From JBCCFW01 sp039029535 (lineage in GTDB: Bacteria > Acidobacteriota > JBCCFW01), in assembly GCA_039029535.1 (NCBI GenBank), contig JBCCFW010000079.1:1-33117 (forward strand): a DNA stretch of 33,117 nt, given 5' to 3'. Every line of letters begins with the position of its first letter. Position 1 is the stretch's first letter. Both the position numbers and the translations under genes were made by a program. The notes under the pieces were generated by a model that made no database searches, was not told the DNA's origin, and was given only the letters and a program-made list of their open reading frames with translations. Shown here piece by piece: positions 1 through 7,589 of the stretch.

Positions 1-396
1 CTCACCTTCTTCGAGCTCGGCGAGCGCTCCGGCGACTGGCTCCGCGTTCTCCACGACGAGGACATCACCGAGCTCGGCACGAGACTCTCGCGAGAGCTCG
101 GCACCGACTCGATCGTCGCGTGGCATCAGCAGGTGCCCGAGCTGGCCTCGTTCCAGCTCTGGTGCTCTGGCGTGCTGCGTCGGCAGCTCACGAGCTCGAA
201 GCTCGATGGCTGGCTCGTCAACCGAGGTGACCGCCATCCCCTGGAAGGCCAGCTCTACGACAGCAGCACGGCTGACGACCGGAAGAAGGCTCCCTTCGGC
301 GAAGACGAGCTCCGCCGCGCCTGCCGACACCTGGGACTCGAGCTCCCGCCGTCAGCGCCGGCCTGGACGCTTCCATCGAAGAGCCAACCCATCTGA
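1..396 (+). CDS. C-terminal part of an MglA-like GTPase paralog (5' end outside window)
   Basis: The reading frame is open from base 1 and ends in TGA at 394-396, so only about 131 C-terminal residues are present. They match the C-terminal ~130 residues of the next two genes: the blocks FELGERSGDWL, DEDxTELGTRLSREL, PELASFQLWxSGVLRRQL and RxACRHLGLELPP recur in order. The GTPase domain itself lies upstream of the window and cannot be assessed. The C-terminal domain is not one I recognise; it is rich in Glu, Leu and Arg and looks soluble. The next paralog starts 21 bases later with a good ribosome site, so the copies are probably cotranscribed. Function is inferred only from the paralogs. Confidence 0.8.
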   Translation, partial: LTFFELGERSGDWLRVLHDEDITELGTRLSRELGTDSIVAWHQQVPELASFQLWCSGVLRRQLTSSKLDGWLVNRGDRHPLEGQLYDSSTADDRKKAPFGEDELRRACRHLGLELPPSAPAWTLPSKSQPI

Positions 397-417
397 GCCC
401 AACGACCGGGAGGGAAC

Positions 418-1640
418 GTGCATCTCGACGAAGAATCCGGGACGCTCCACTTCAAGATCCTCTACTGGGGACCTGGCCTGGTGGGCAAGACCACCAGCAT
501 CCAGTACCTGCACGACCACGCCCCGCCGAGCCGCAGCACGCCGGGACCACCGGCGCCGGGCCTTTCCTCCATTCCTGCGTGTTGGACTGGCTCGAGCTGC
601 CGCCCACCACGCACCAGGTCAGGCTCCACCTCTTCACTGTTCCCGGTCCACTCTTCCATGATCCCCGTCGCGAGCAAGAGCTCCGGGATGCCGACGCCAT
701 CCTCTGCGTCTGGGACTCCCAGCAGGCTCGCGACGTGTCCAACATCGAGAGTCTCGACGAGCTCGAATCTTGCCTCGGCAATCAAGGACGTCACCTGCGC
801 AACGTTCCTCTGGTCCACCAGTACAACAAGCGCGATCTCGTGGTTCGCTCGCGCGAGAACCACGTCGCGGTGTCGGAGCACGAAGCCAACCTGAACGAAG
901 ACGGTCGACCGAGCTTCGGCAGCGTGGCCAAGGACGGCATCGGCGTGCGGGAGACTCTCCGAGCGCTGGCGCGCACGCTGCTCGGCAGCCAACGCCACTG
1001 CCATGTCCGAGCCCCCGAGTCGAGCGACTTGCCCTCCCGGCTTGCGAGCTTGCTTGGGACCTGGCGAGAGCAGCGCGAGCGTGAGGTGCGCTCACGGCTG
1101 TCGTCCCTGACTCAGCCCAGCTCCGTGGATGCTCTCTTCTCCGATTGCTACGAGCACGGTCACTCGCTCTTCGAGCTGGGCGAGCGCTCGGGGGAGTGGC
1201 TCGAGGTCCGTCATGACGAAGACCTCACCGAGCTCGGCACCCGCCTCTCCCGAGAGCTCGGCACCGACTCGATCATCGCGTGGCATCAGCAGGTTCCCGA
1301 GCTCGCTTCCTTCCAGCTCTGGAACTCGGGCGTGCTCCGACGTCAGCTCACCTGCTCGACGCTCGATGGCTGGCTGGTCGATCGCGGCGACCGTCTCGGC
1401 TTCGAAGACGTCGCCTCGAGAGCCGATGGAGAGCGACCCTCCCTCGGTGAGGCCGAGCTCCGGCACGCCTGCCGGCATCTCGGTCTCGAGCTGCCGCCGT
1501 CTCCTCCCGCATGGCCGCTCGCCCAACACGACGGACCACCGACGCCCACGTCGGAGACGACGCCCATGGTCTTCTCTTCCCCACCAACGCCACGAGCCAG
1601 CTTGATGTCGCGTCTCGGTGGCTGGCTGCGGCGGAGCTGA
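418..1640 (+). pseudogene. MglA-like Ras-superfamily GTPase with extra C-terminal domain, frameshifted near 520-545
   Basis: GTG at 418 follows a strong ribosome site (GGGAGG at about 409). The first frame encodes the N-terminal block with an intact P-loop, GPGLVGKTT, as in MglA polarity GTPases. The MglA-like sequence then continues in the -1 frame from about 540: TVPG (switch II position), a CVWDSQ strand, and NKRD, which fits the NKxD guanine-specificity motif. The net change equals one missing base around the C-rich stretch at 517-528. After repair the protein is about 407 residues: a GTPase domain of roughly 200 residues and a ~200-residue C-terminal domain shared with both neighbours. 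The downstream frame could start at GTG 579, but it would then lack the P-loop. The cause may be a real inactivating indel, an assembly error or recoding; I see no classical slippery heptamer. Confidence 0.72.
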
Positions 1641-1670
1641 CGACGGTTCGACATCCGGCCTGGAGGATTC

Positions 1671-2741
1671 ATGTACATCGACGAAGAGCGCGGGACGCTC
1701 CACTTCAAGATCGTCTGCTGGGGACCAGGCATCGTGGGTCGGACCAGCAGCGTCGACGCCGTGCAGCCCTGGAGCCGCGAGAGCACCAGCTATCAAGAGT
1801 TCTTCCGCCTTTCCATCGTGGACTGGCAGGAGCTCCCTGACGAAGCACCGCGAATCCAGCTCCACGTCGTCATCCAAGGAAACGTGAACCCCATGGAGTG
1901 CCGGCGGCAGGTGCTCATGGATGTCGACGCCGTCCTGTGCGTCTGGGACTCGCAGCGCCCACGTGACGAGGCCAACCAAGCCGTGCTCGAGTGGCTCGGG
2001 TCGTTCTTGAGCGAGCAGGGCCGTGACGTCCGCGACCTCCACCTGGTCCACCAATACAACAAGCGTGACCTCGGCGGCAGCGAGGGTGTCGGACGCATCT
2101 CCGTGGCCGAGCACGAGACCACGCTCAACCCCGACGGCCGACCGAGCTTCGGAAGCGTCGCGCGCCTCGGGATCGGCGTGCATGCGGCGTTTCGCACGCT
2201 GGTCCGCTCCCTGCTCGGGAGTCAGCGCTGCCTGCACGTGCGGGCTCCGTCAGGGAGCGAGCTGGAAGCTCGGCTCACGAGATGGCTCGATGACCAGCGC
2301 CAGGAGCAACGACATCGACTCCGGACGAAGCTCGAAGAGAACCTCTCCGAAGTCATCACTCCAGCGCCGGTCGACGACATCATCGCAGACTGCTTCGACC
2401 ACGGACGCTTGCTCTTCCAGGCGGGAGAGCGCTCGGGCGACTGGCTCCGCATCCTCCACGACGAAGACCTCACCGAGCTCGGAACGCGGCTCTCGGAAGA
2501 GCTGAACACCGACACCCTGGTCACCTGGCAGCAACGACTCCCGAGTCTCGCCTCGCTCGAGCTGTGGAGCTCAGGCGAGCTGCAACGTCAGTGCAGCTCC
2601 TCGACGGCTGACGGAGACCAGGAGTCCTTCGACGAGACCGAGCTGCGTCGCACTTGCGCCTCGCTCGGCGTCGAGCTCCCGCCGCCGCCCCGCGCCTGGC
2701 GACTCCTCAGGAGCGAGGAGCCGCCAGCGAGCATCGACTAG
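1671..2741 (+). CDS. MglA-like GTPase paralog with degraded nucleotide-binding site
   Basis: ATG at 1671 follows GGAGG with 4-base spacing; 356 residues. It is the third tandem copy, 30 bases after the second. The P-loop reads GPGIVGRTS, so the lysine that contacts the phosphates in Walker A is arginine. The MglA TVPG element is replaced by VIQGN. The NKRD motif (QYNKRDL) and the CVWDSQ strand are kept. The C-terminal ~200 residues carry the shared family domain (FQAGERSGDWL, DEDLTELGTRLSEEL, CASLGVELPP). GTP hydrolysis is therefore doubtful and the protein may act as a scaffold; this is inference. It converges on the M56 gene: the two stop codons lie within one 10-bp palindrome, CTAGGCCTAG, at 2738-2747. 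In myxobacteria MglA controls polarity and motility; whether that holds for this divergent family is unknown. Confidence 0.75.
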   Translation: MYIDEERGTLHFKIVCWGPGIVGRTSSVDAVQPWSRESTSYQEFFRLSIVDWQELPDEAPRIQLHVVIQGNVNPMECRRQVLMDVDAVLCVWDSQRPRDEANQAVLEWLGSFLSEQGRDVRDLHLVHQYNKRDLGGSEGVGRISVAEHETTLNPDGRPSFGSVARLGIGVHAAFRTLVRSLLGSQRCLHVRAPSGSELEARLTRWLDDQRQEQRHRLRTKLEENLSEVITPAPVDDIIADCFDHGRLLFQAGERSGDWLRILHDEDLTELGTRLSEELNTDTLVTWQQRLPSLASLELWSSGELQRQCSSSTADGDQESFDETELRRTCASLGVELPPPPRAWRLLRSEEPPASID

Positions 2742-2743
2742 GC

Positions 2744-4636
2744 CTAGAGCCCGAGCGTGAAGCGATGGAGCGTCCCATCAGCTTCACCACTCACGGAGAT
2801 GGTCCGATGCGCGTTGCTCGCCTCGAGAGATCGCAACAAGGTGGCCATGGCGTCCTCTCCAAACTCGGGCTGCGGCTCCGTCATGACCTCCAGGACATCC
2901 GCGCTCAGGTCGGCCCAGACGACCTGCGGCCAGGGAGCGTCCGCCAGCGTCACGGCCCCACGCTTGACCGTCTCGGCCTTCCGTCGCAGCTTGTCGTACG
3001 CCTCCCGCAGGGCCGGACTCGACTCCCCTTCGTCCCACGTGAGTGCTTGCGCCTCGTCCTGCGCCAGTCGCTCCGACTCGGCCAGGAAGCGCTCGCGTGA
3101 CAGCGTTCCCTCGCGCAGTCGGCGCGCGAGCTCGAGACGTTCCTCCGTCAGCAAGGAGCTCGCCACCTGGTCGGACTCCTCGGCCGCCAGGATGAAGGAC
3201 ACGACCAACTCCACCCTCGCCCGCTCCGAGGGATTCATCATGTCGAAGCGGAACTCGATCGGGTCGACGACCACGAGCCGGTTGATCTGATGGAGACGGC
3301 TCACGAGCAAGCCCACGGATCGAATGGTCGCCGTGCCCTGCACCTTGACGGGATGAATGCGAACGGGACCAACCTTCCGAGCACGGCGCGGCGTGATCCG
3401 CTCGATGGCCATCCCCGCTCGTCCGCAGGCACGCTCGATCTCGTAGATCGGGCTCGTGTCGCTCACGAAGGGCCTGAGCTCTCGCATCATCTGGGCGTGG
3501 TCCACCGGATCCACGGCGCGACGCTCGGTGCGCAAGGGCGACCGGGTCATCGCCGTGGTGGCTGAGGCTTGCAGCCGCGACACCAGCCTCGCGCCCACCG
3601 GTTCCATGACCTGCGCCAGGCTCACCAGCGGCATGCTCGCGATCACCGCCGCCGTGAACAGCCACCCCGGTCGAAGAGACCGCGTCCGCTCGCCGAGCGA
3701 TCTCTCGATGCGGGTCTTCAGGAAGCGACCACCCGCCGTGCCCTTCTCAGAAGGTGACGCCATGGGTGACACCGCCGGCCACGCCGGCTCGGCCACTGCC
3801 TGCTCCGCCACGCGAACCAAGCAGCTCGCGTAGGCCGACGGCTCGACGACACGACGGGCGACCACGGCTTCGTCACAGGCCAGCTCTTGAAGCTGGCCGA
3901 GGTCGCGCGACCACGTCCAGGCCGCCGGGTTCCACCAGAAGACGAGACGCAAGGTCTCGAGCCCGATGGCCCAGGCGGGATCGCCCACGCGGTGATGTTG
4001 CAGCTCGTGGAGCAACGCGAGACGGAGGTCCTCCGGCTCACCGAGCAAGCGCACCGGCAGCACGACGTGCGCTCGACCGAGCACGCGCGTCGAGAACGGA
4101 ACGGTCATCGCGTCGGAGGCGACGATCGTCACCCGACCCCGACAACGGAAGGTCACCGCCGACTGGATCACGCGTCGCAAGTGAAGCCACGAACGCAAGG
4201 TCAGCAGACCTCGCAGGAGCACGCCACCCAGCAAGACGAGGGTGAGCCCGAGCGCGACCGCACGTGCTCTCGCCGGACTGAAGAGGACCGCTTGGCTCGA
4301 AGTCGTGCCGGCCGCCGGCGTGGCGAGGATCCCCTCCGTTGCCGGCGCCCCCTCGTTCGCGGGCTCGCCCACCATCGGTTCGACCGACTCCTTCTCCGTG
4401 ACCCGACCGAGCTCGACGCCGCGCTGGGTCCAGCTCGCAGGCCAGCACGCCACCACCACCGGCACGAGCAGGCAGGCAGCGAGCACTGCTTGCCCGAAGC
4501 GCAGGAGCTGACGCGAGCTGGCCGGGGCCGAGCTTCGCTCCATCACCAGGCGACCGAGCCGGAAGAGCAGCCAGCCAGCCATCAACACGAGCCCGGTCGT
4601 CAGCCAGGCCACCATCATCGTCATCCACGTCGTCAT
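2744..4636 (-). CDS. BlaR1-type M56 family membrane peptidase with PilO-like C-terminal region
   Basis: 630 residues from ATG. Membrane segments appear near residues 7-30, 48-66, 124-147 and 324-342. The M56 zinc peptidase core sits between the third and fourth: HELQH at 210-214 (HExxH), followed by the family's NPAAW block at 236-240 and ELACDE at 251-256. In the BlaR1/MecR1 family such proteins sense a periplasmic signal and lead to cleavage or removal of a BlaI-type repressor; the repressor gene lies 58 bases upstream in the same direction. The sensor part is not a penicillin-binding domain. Residues about 395-485 (AGMAIERITP, PVKVQGTATI, LHQINRLVVVDPIEF) resemble the PilO fold of pilus assembly proteins, followed by a charged helical tail. 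The signal is unknown. The M56 call is firm; the PilO resemblance is by eye. Confidence 0.88.
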   Translation of the reverse strand: MTTWMTMMVAWLTTGLVLMAGWLLFRLGRLVMERSSAPASSRQLLRFGQAVLAACLLVPVVVACWPASWTQRGVELGRVTEKESVEPMVGEPANEGAPATEGILATPAAGTTSSQAVLFSPARARAVALGLTLVLLGGVLLRGLLTLRSWLHLRRVIQSAVTFRCRGRVTIVASDAMTVPFSTRVLGRAHVVLPVRLLGEPEDLRLALLHELQHHRVGDPAWAIGLETLRLVFWWNPAAWTWSRDLGQLQELACDEAVVARRVVEPSAYASCLVRVAEQAVAEPAWPAVSPMASPSEKGTAGGRFLKTRIERSLGERTRSLRPGWLFTAAVIASMPLVSLAQVMEPVGARLVSRLQASATTAMTRSPLRTERRAVDPVDHAQMMRELRPFVSDTSPIYEIERACGRAGMAIERITPRRARKVGPVRIHPVKVQGTATIRSVGLLVSRLHQINRLVVVDPIEFRFDMMNPSERARVELVVSFILAAEESDQVASSLLTEERLELARRLREGTLSRERFLAESERLAQDEAQALTWDEGESSPALREAYDKLRRKAETVKRGAVTLADAPWPQVVWADLSADVLEVMTEPQPEFGEDAMATLLRSLEASNAHRTISVSGEADGTLHRFTLGL

Positions 4637-4694
4637 GAGCTCGACCTCCTTCAGTCCGTGCTGAACTTCATGCGGGAGAAGCAGCGCACGCCGG

Positions 4695-5087
4695 TCACTT
4701 CAACTTGTCCTCGAGCACGCGGCGGATCTCCTCCAGCTCGTCGCGAGAGAGACCGTCGTGCTCGAGCAGGCGCTGCACGAGCGCCGTGGGCGTGCCGTCG
4801 AAGACCTTGTCCACGAGGTGGTCGACGCTTCGGCCTTCGTACTCCTGCTTGGAGACGAGAGGCCGGTACACGTGTGCCCGGCCGTCCTTGCGGCTGCCGA
4901 CCATCCCCTTGGTCTCGAGGATGCGCACGACGGTGGACACCGACGTGTAGGCGAGATCCCGCCCCGCGGGCAGGGCCTCGATGAGCTCGCGAACCCGCGC
5001 CTCCCCCAGCTTCCAGAGCAGGCTCATGAGCTCGAGCTCGACATCGGTCAACAGCTTCGGTGGACCCGATCGCGGCGGACGACCCAT
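4695..5087 (-). CDS. BlaI/MecI/CopY-family transcriptional repressor
   Basis: 130 residues. I chose ATG 5087 because AGGAGG lies 8 bases upstream; an in-frame extension to 5135 would run into the presumed operator. The sequence shows the BlaI winged helix (LTDVELELMSLLWKLGEARV, then TSVSTVVRILETKGMV, RKDGRAHVYRPLVS) and a C-terminal dimerisation helix region ending EIRRVLEDKLK. These repressors bind as dimers to dyad operators and are inactivated by a partner M56 protease, whose gene follows directly. AT-rich DNA with a 10-bp palindrome sits just upstream, consistent with autoregulation. The regulated genes beyond the pair cannot be told from the sequence. Confidence 0.93.
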   Translation of the reverse strand: MGRPPRSGPPKLLTDVELELMSLLWKLGEARVRELIEALPAGRDLAYTSVSTVVRILETKGMVGSRKDGRAHVYRPLVSKQEYEGRSVDHLVDKVFDGTPTALVQRLLEHDGLSRDELEEIRRVLEDKLK

Positions 5088-5110
5088 CGCACGCACCTCC
5101 TGACCAGAAA

Positions 5111-5146
5111 CTACTATTTTTTTAGCCAGTTGCAACTAAAAAATTC
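5111..5146 (-). promoter_or_regulatory. AT-rich promoter/operator of the BlaI-M56 pair
   Basis: The palindrome AGTTGCAACT (5128-5137) is perfect and is flanked by T7 on the left and A6 on the right, an AT-rich island in otherwise very GC-rich DNA. It lies 41 bases upstream of the repressor start, where a BlaI-type autoregulatory operator is expected. Known BlaI/CopY operators are short dyads, but this one does not have the TACA/TGTA half-sites, so the assignment is positional inference. Confidence 0.55.
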
Positions 5147-5205
5147 GATGACGTGTTCGCGGCCCTGGCGTTCCGTCACTTCACGCCCCTCTCGCGGGTG
5201 CTTCG

Positions 5206-5913
5206 TCAGCCCCTCAGCTCGACCAGCAGCACGCCGTCACCACCGAGCCCGGCGCCCGCCCGCCGATGCCGGAGGACCAGGGCGCTCCCGTCGAGGAAGC
5301 GCTCCACTTCCTCACGAACGAGTGCATGACGATCGCCGGAGTGAGCCCCACGACCGGTGACGACCCGGACCCGGAAGTCACGTCCGGACCGGTGTCGATC
5401 GAGGAAGCTCCGCAGCTCGTGGACCGCGTCCGCGACGGGGAGCCCGTGGAGGTCGATGCGCGGCGTGCCCTTCCACGAGTCGGCTGGCTTCGTCGATCGC
5501 TCGCCGTCGGCCGATCGCGCGACCGCACGGACCCGTCGGAGGGTTGCCGCCAGCGCCTCGTCCTCGAGCTCGGACGGCTGCACCGTCGGCTCCCGAGCCT
5601 CCTCGGTCGGACGCCGTCGAGGCCTCGGACTGCGCAAGGGACCGGGTGCCGGCGTGCGGTCACCCGCGGCCCGCTCGACGCCGTTCAGACGCGCGACGCC
5701 CTCCTCTGCCATGAGCGTGTCGAAGTCGGGCTCGTCCTCGGGAACCGTCTCGTCGAGCGCCCGCTCGGCCTCCGCCGCCGCGCGCTGGGCCTCCTCGGCC
5801 TGACGTGCTTCCTCGGCAGCTCGCTCCGCCTTCGTCGGGAAGCGACCGCGCAGCCCGCTCAGCCCCTCGGCGAGGGTCTTGCCTGGCTTCGGTCGGCTCT
5901 TCCGATCACCCAC
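5206..5913 (-). CDS. Smr-domain protein
   Basis: 235 residues from ATG. The N-terminal half is charged and low in complexity (Ala/Glu/Arg repeats around residues 26-60, then a Pro/Arg stretch at 88-112), probably helical or disordered. The C-terminal Smr domain carries the two family signatures: DLHG at 154-157 and TGRGAHS at 186-192 (usual form HGxG). Smr domains, first seen at the C terminus of MutS2, are often nicking or RNA endonucleases; stand-alone proteins of this layout are common and their substrates are mostly unknown. It starts 31 bases left of a minus-strand terminator, so its promoter must lie in or left of that terminator. No partner gene is obvious. Confidence 0.88.
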   Translation of the reverse strand: MGDRKSRPKPGKTLAEGLSGLRGRFPTKAERAAEEARQAEEAQRAAAEAERALDETVPEDEPDFDTLMAEEGVARLNGVERAAGDRTPAPGPLRSPRPRRRPTEEAREPTVQPSELEDEALAATLRRVRAVARSADGERSTKPADSWKGTPRIDLHGLPVADAVHELRSFLDRHRSGRDFRVRVVTGRGAHSGDRHALVREEVERFLDGSALVLRHRRAGAGLGGDGVLLVELRG

Positions 5914-5943
5914 GACGGCTGCTCCACGACACGCGAAAACCGG

Positions 5944-5981
5944 GCCGTAGAAAAAAAGAAGCAGGGAGACCGAAGTCTCCC
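5944..5981 (-). terminator. Rho-independent terminator of a minus-strand transcript
   Basis: Read on the minus strand: an 11-bp perfect stem, AGCAGGGAGAC, a TTCG tetraloop, the complementary arm, then TC and seven T residues. This is a textbook intrinsic terminator. There is no protein gene upstream of it on the minus strand before the DUF4388 gene, which runs the other way, so it must end a non-coding transcript. Confidence 0.9.
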
Positions 5982-6135
5982 TGCTACGAGGACCATGGTG
6001 AACGGGATGGGGATGACAGGTCCATGGCCCCCTAGATGCATGGGTGGCAAGCCGCAGGGCGAGACCCCCGTGAAGGAACCCGCCTCGCGTCAGGTGCTCA
6101 GAGGATGGGGCGTGGCCTCCCCCGATGTCCAGAAA
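5951..6135 (-). ncRNA. Small RNA gene, candidate 6S RNA
   Basis: This stretch of about 185 bases precedes the minus-strand terminator and has no credible reading frame. The RNA can fold as a long interrupted rod: a basal stem between GGGGGAGG (about 6125-6115) and CCTGTCATCCCC (about 6020-6009), a CCACGCCCC/GGGGGCCATGG segment, and an apical hairpin with arms GGCGGGTTCC and GGGTCTCGCC around TTCACG. Length, rod shape and a 3' segment CTGCGGCTTGCCACC recall 6S RNA (SsrS), which binds sigma-70 RNA polymerase holoenzyme. The 5' end is not fixed. That this is an RNA gene is well supported by the terminator; the 6S name is tentative. Confidence 0.55.
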
Positions 6136-6144
6136 ATCACCTCA

Positions 6145-6185
6145 CGGATGTTGACCCACGTGACATCGGATGTTGACCGAACATC
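6145..6185. promoter_or_regulatory. Tandem 12-bp repeats and overlapping dyad between divergent transcripts
   Basis: CGGATGTTGACC occurs at 6145-6156 and again at 6167-6178, 22 bp apart (about two helical turns). The second copy overlaps a perfect inverted repeat, GATGTT-N5-AACATC, at 6169-6185. The site lies just upstream of the minus-strand RNA gene and about 75 bp upstream of the DUF4388 promoter. This arrangement fits binding of a dimeric regulator, identity unknown. Confidence 0.5.
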
Positions 6186-6258
6186 AAGACCAACGTCTTC
6201 AGTGACTTCCGGCCACTGGCCAGGCCCGACTTCAATGACCTCGAAGGGCGGACGCCGC

Positions 6259-6288
6259 TTGCCGAGCCCCGAGCGTGCTCCTTACAAT
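6259..6288 (+). promoter_or_regulatory. Sigma-70-like promoter of the DUF4388 gene
   Basis: TTGCCG (6259-6264) and TACAAT (6283-6288) are separated by 18 bp. The expected transcript start, near 6295, is 40 to 70 bases upstream of the possible start codons and rules out the GTG at 6275 as a start. Confidence 0.5.
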
Positions 6289-6334
6289 TCGAATCTTCCT
6301 CGCCAGCAATCGACAGGACGTGTCGCGACGACGG

Positions 6335-7576
6335 ATGAGCGTGGCGACAGCGGATGGCGTGACGATGTCGAACGGGAATTGCATCTTTGAGGGTCAGCTC
6401 GGGGAGATCCACGCCCCGGATCTCCTGACCTTCCTCGACATGCTGGGCAAGACCGGCACGTTCGAGATCGAGCATCCGACGCACGGCGTGCGTCGGCTCC
6501 ATTGGAGCTCGGGCGAAATCGTGTTCGCCGACTCCACCCTCTCGGGCGAAGACCTCCCCGGCTACCTGCTCCGCAACGGCGTGAGCGCGCCCGACGCGCT
6601 CAGCAAGGCGGCAGAGAGCGCGACCGACGAGGCCTCCCTGATCTCCGGGCTGATCCGCGAGGGTGCCCTCGAGGCCGCCCAGCTCCCGCGCGCCCTGCGC
6701 TCGCTGGTCATGGAGATCATCTACAGCCTGTTCGAGTGGCAGGAAGGTCGCTTCCGCTTCCTGTTCACGGAGAAGCCCCACGCCGAGCGCGTCGTGCTTC
6801 GGACCTCCGTGAGCAACATCATCATGGAAGCGAGCCGTCGTCTCGACGAGTGGCCGCGCATCCGCGAGGCCTTCCCCCACGACGGCTGCAAGCTCACCCG
6901 CACTGACACCTCCTCCGAGGGCTGCAAGCTCGAGTCCTCCGAGCAGGAGATCCTCGACGCCCTCGACGGGACCATGACGATCGCCGAGCTGGTTCGTGCC
7001 GTGTCGCACGATCACTTCGAAACGGTCTCGGCGTTGCACGGCCTGCTCAGCCATCGACTCCTGACCGTGGAGATCACCGAGCCCGAGGCCGCGCCGGTCA
7101 CCGAGCCGATGAAGCAGCCCGAGCCGGTTCCCGTGCCGGTGCCGGCGCCACCCGCCGACGCCGAGACCACGCAGGAGACGGAGGTCATGCTCGAGCTGTC
7201 CGAGGAGGCAGCCCTCAAGGTCGTCGGTGCCTTCAACAACATCTTCGCCGGCATTCACGAGCGCATCACCTCGGTGAAGGGTGACGACGGCAAGGAGCGC
7301 TACGCGGCGACCATCCGCAAGGCATCCTTCCAGAAGAACGGCGGCGTATTCGCCGGGCTGGAGTTCCAGGACGACGGCCGACTGCCCGAGCCCGAGCTCC
7401 TCGCCAACCTCGAAGAGGTCCCGGCCCACGAGCGGCTGCAGCGACTGAAGGGGAGCATGGATCGCCTGCTGGCCCAGCAGGTGCTCCAGATGGATCGCTC
7501 TTACCCGTCCGAGGACAAGAAGGCGATCTCCGACCTCATCGCCCGCGAGAAGGAACGCATCTCCATCGAGGCGTGA
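6335..7576 (+). CDS. DUF4388-domain protein
   Basis: 413 residues from ATG 6335 (ATG 6365 is an equally good start; neither has a strong ribosome site). The N-terminal domain has the DUF4388 pattern: EGQLGEIHAPDLLTFLDMLGKTGTFEI, a strand ending in WSSGEIVFA, then helices with GYLLRNG and the EIIYSLFEWQEGRFRF block. A Pro-rich linker (PVPVPVPAPPA) separates it from a ~110-residue C-terminal region with no match I recognise. DUF4388 proteins are common in Acidobacteriota, Myxococcota and other deep-branching groups, usually beside signalling or motility proteins; biochemical role unknown. The gene is divergent from the small RNA and convergent with the RNase III gene. Confidence 0.85.
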   Translation: MSVATADGVTMSNGNCIFEGQLGEIHAPDLLTFLDMLGKTGTFEIEHPTHGVRRLHWSSGEIVFADSTLSGEDLPGYLLRNGVSAPDALSKAAESATDEASLISGLIREGALEAAQLPRALRSLVMEIIYSLFEWQEGRFRFLFTEKPHAERVVLRTSVSNIIMEASRRLDEWPRIREAFPHDGCKLTRTDTSSEGCKLESSEQEILDALDGTMTIAELVRAVSHDHFETVSALHGLLSHRLLTVEITEPEAAPVTEPMKQPEPVPVPVPAPPADAETTQETEVMLELSEEAALKVVGAFNNIFAGIHERITSVKGDDGKERYAATIRKASFQKNGGVFAGLEFQDDGRLPEPELLANLEEVPAHERLQRLKGSMDRLLAQQVLQMDRSYPSEDKKAISDLIAREKERISIEA

Positions 7577-7589
7577 GTGCAGGGCGAGC

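Noticed and set aside
418..600. Programmed -1 frameshifting in the second GTPase gene
   Set aside because: No X-XXY-YYZ slippery heptamer or clear downstream stimulator is seen in the shift zone; an indel or assembly error is simpler.
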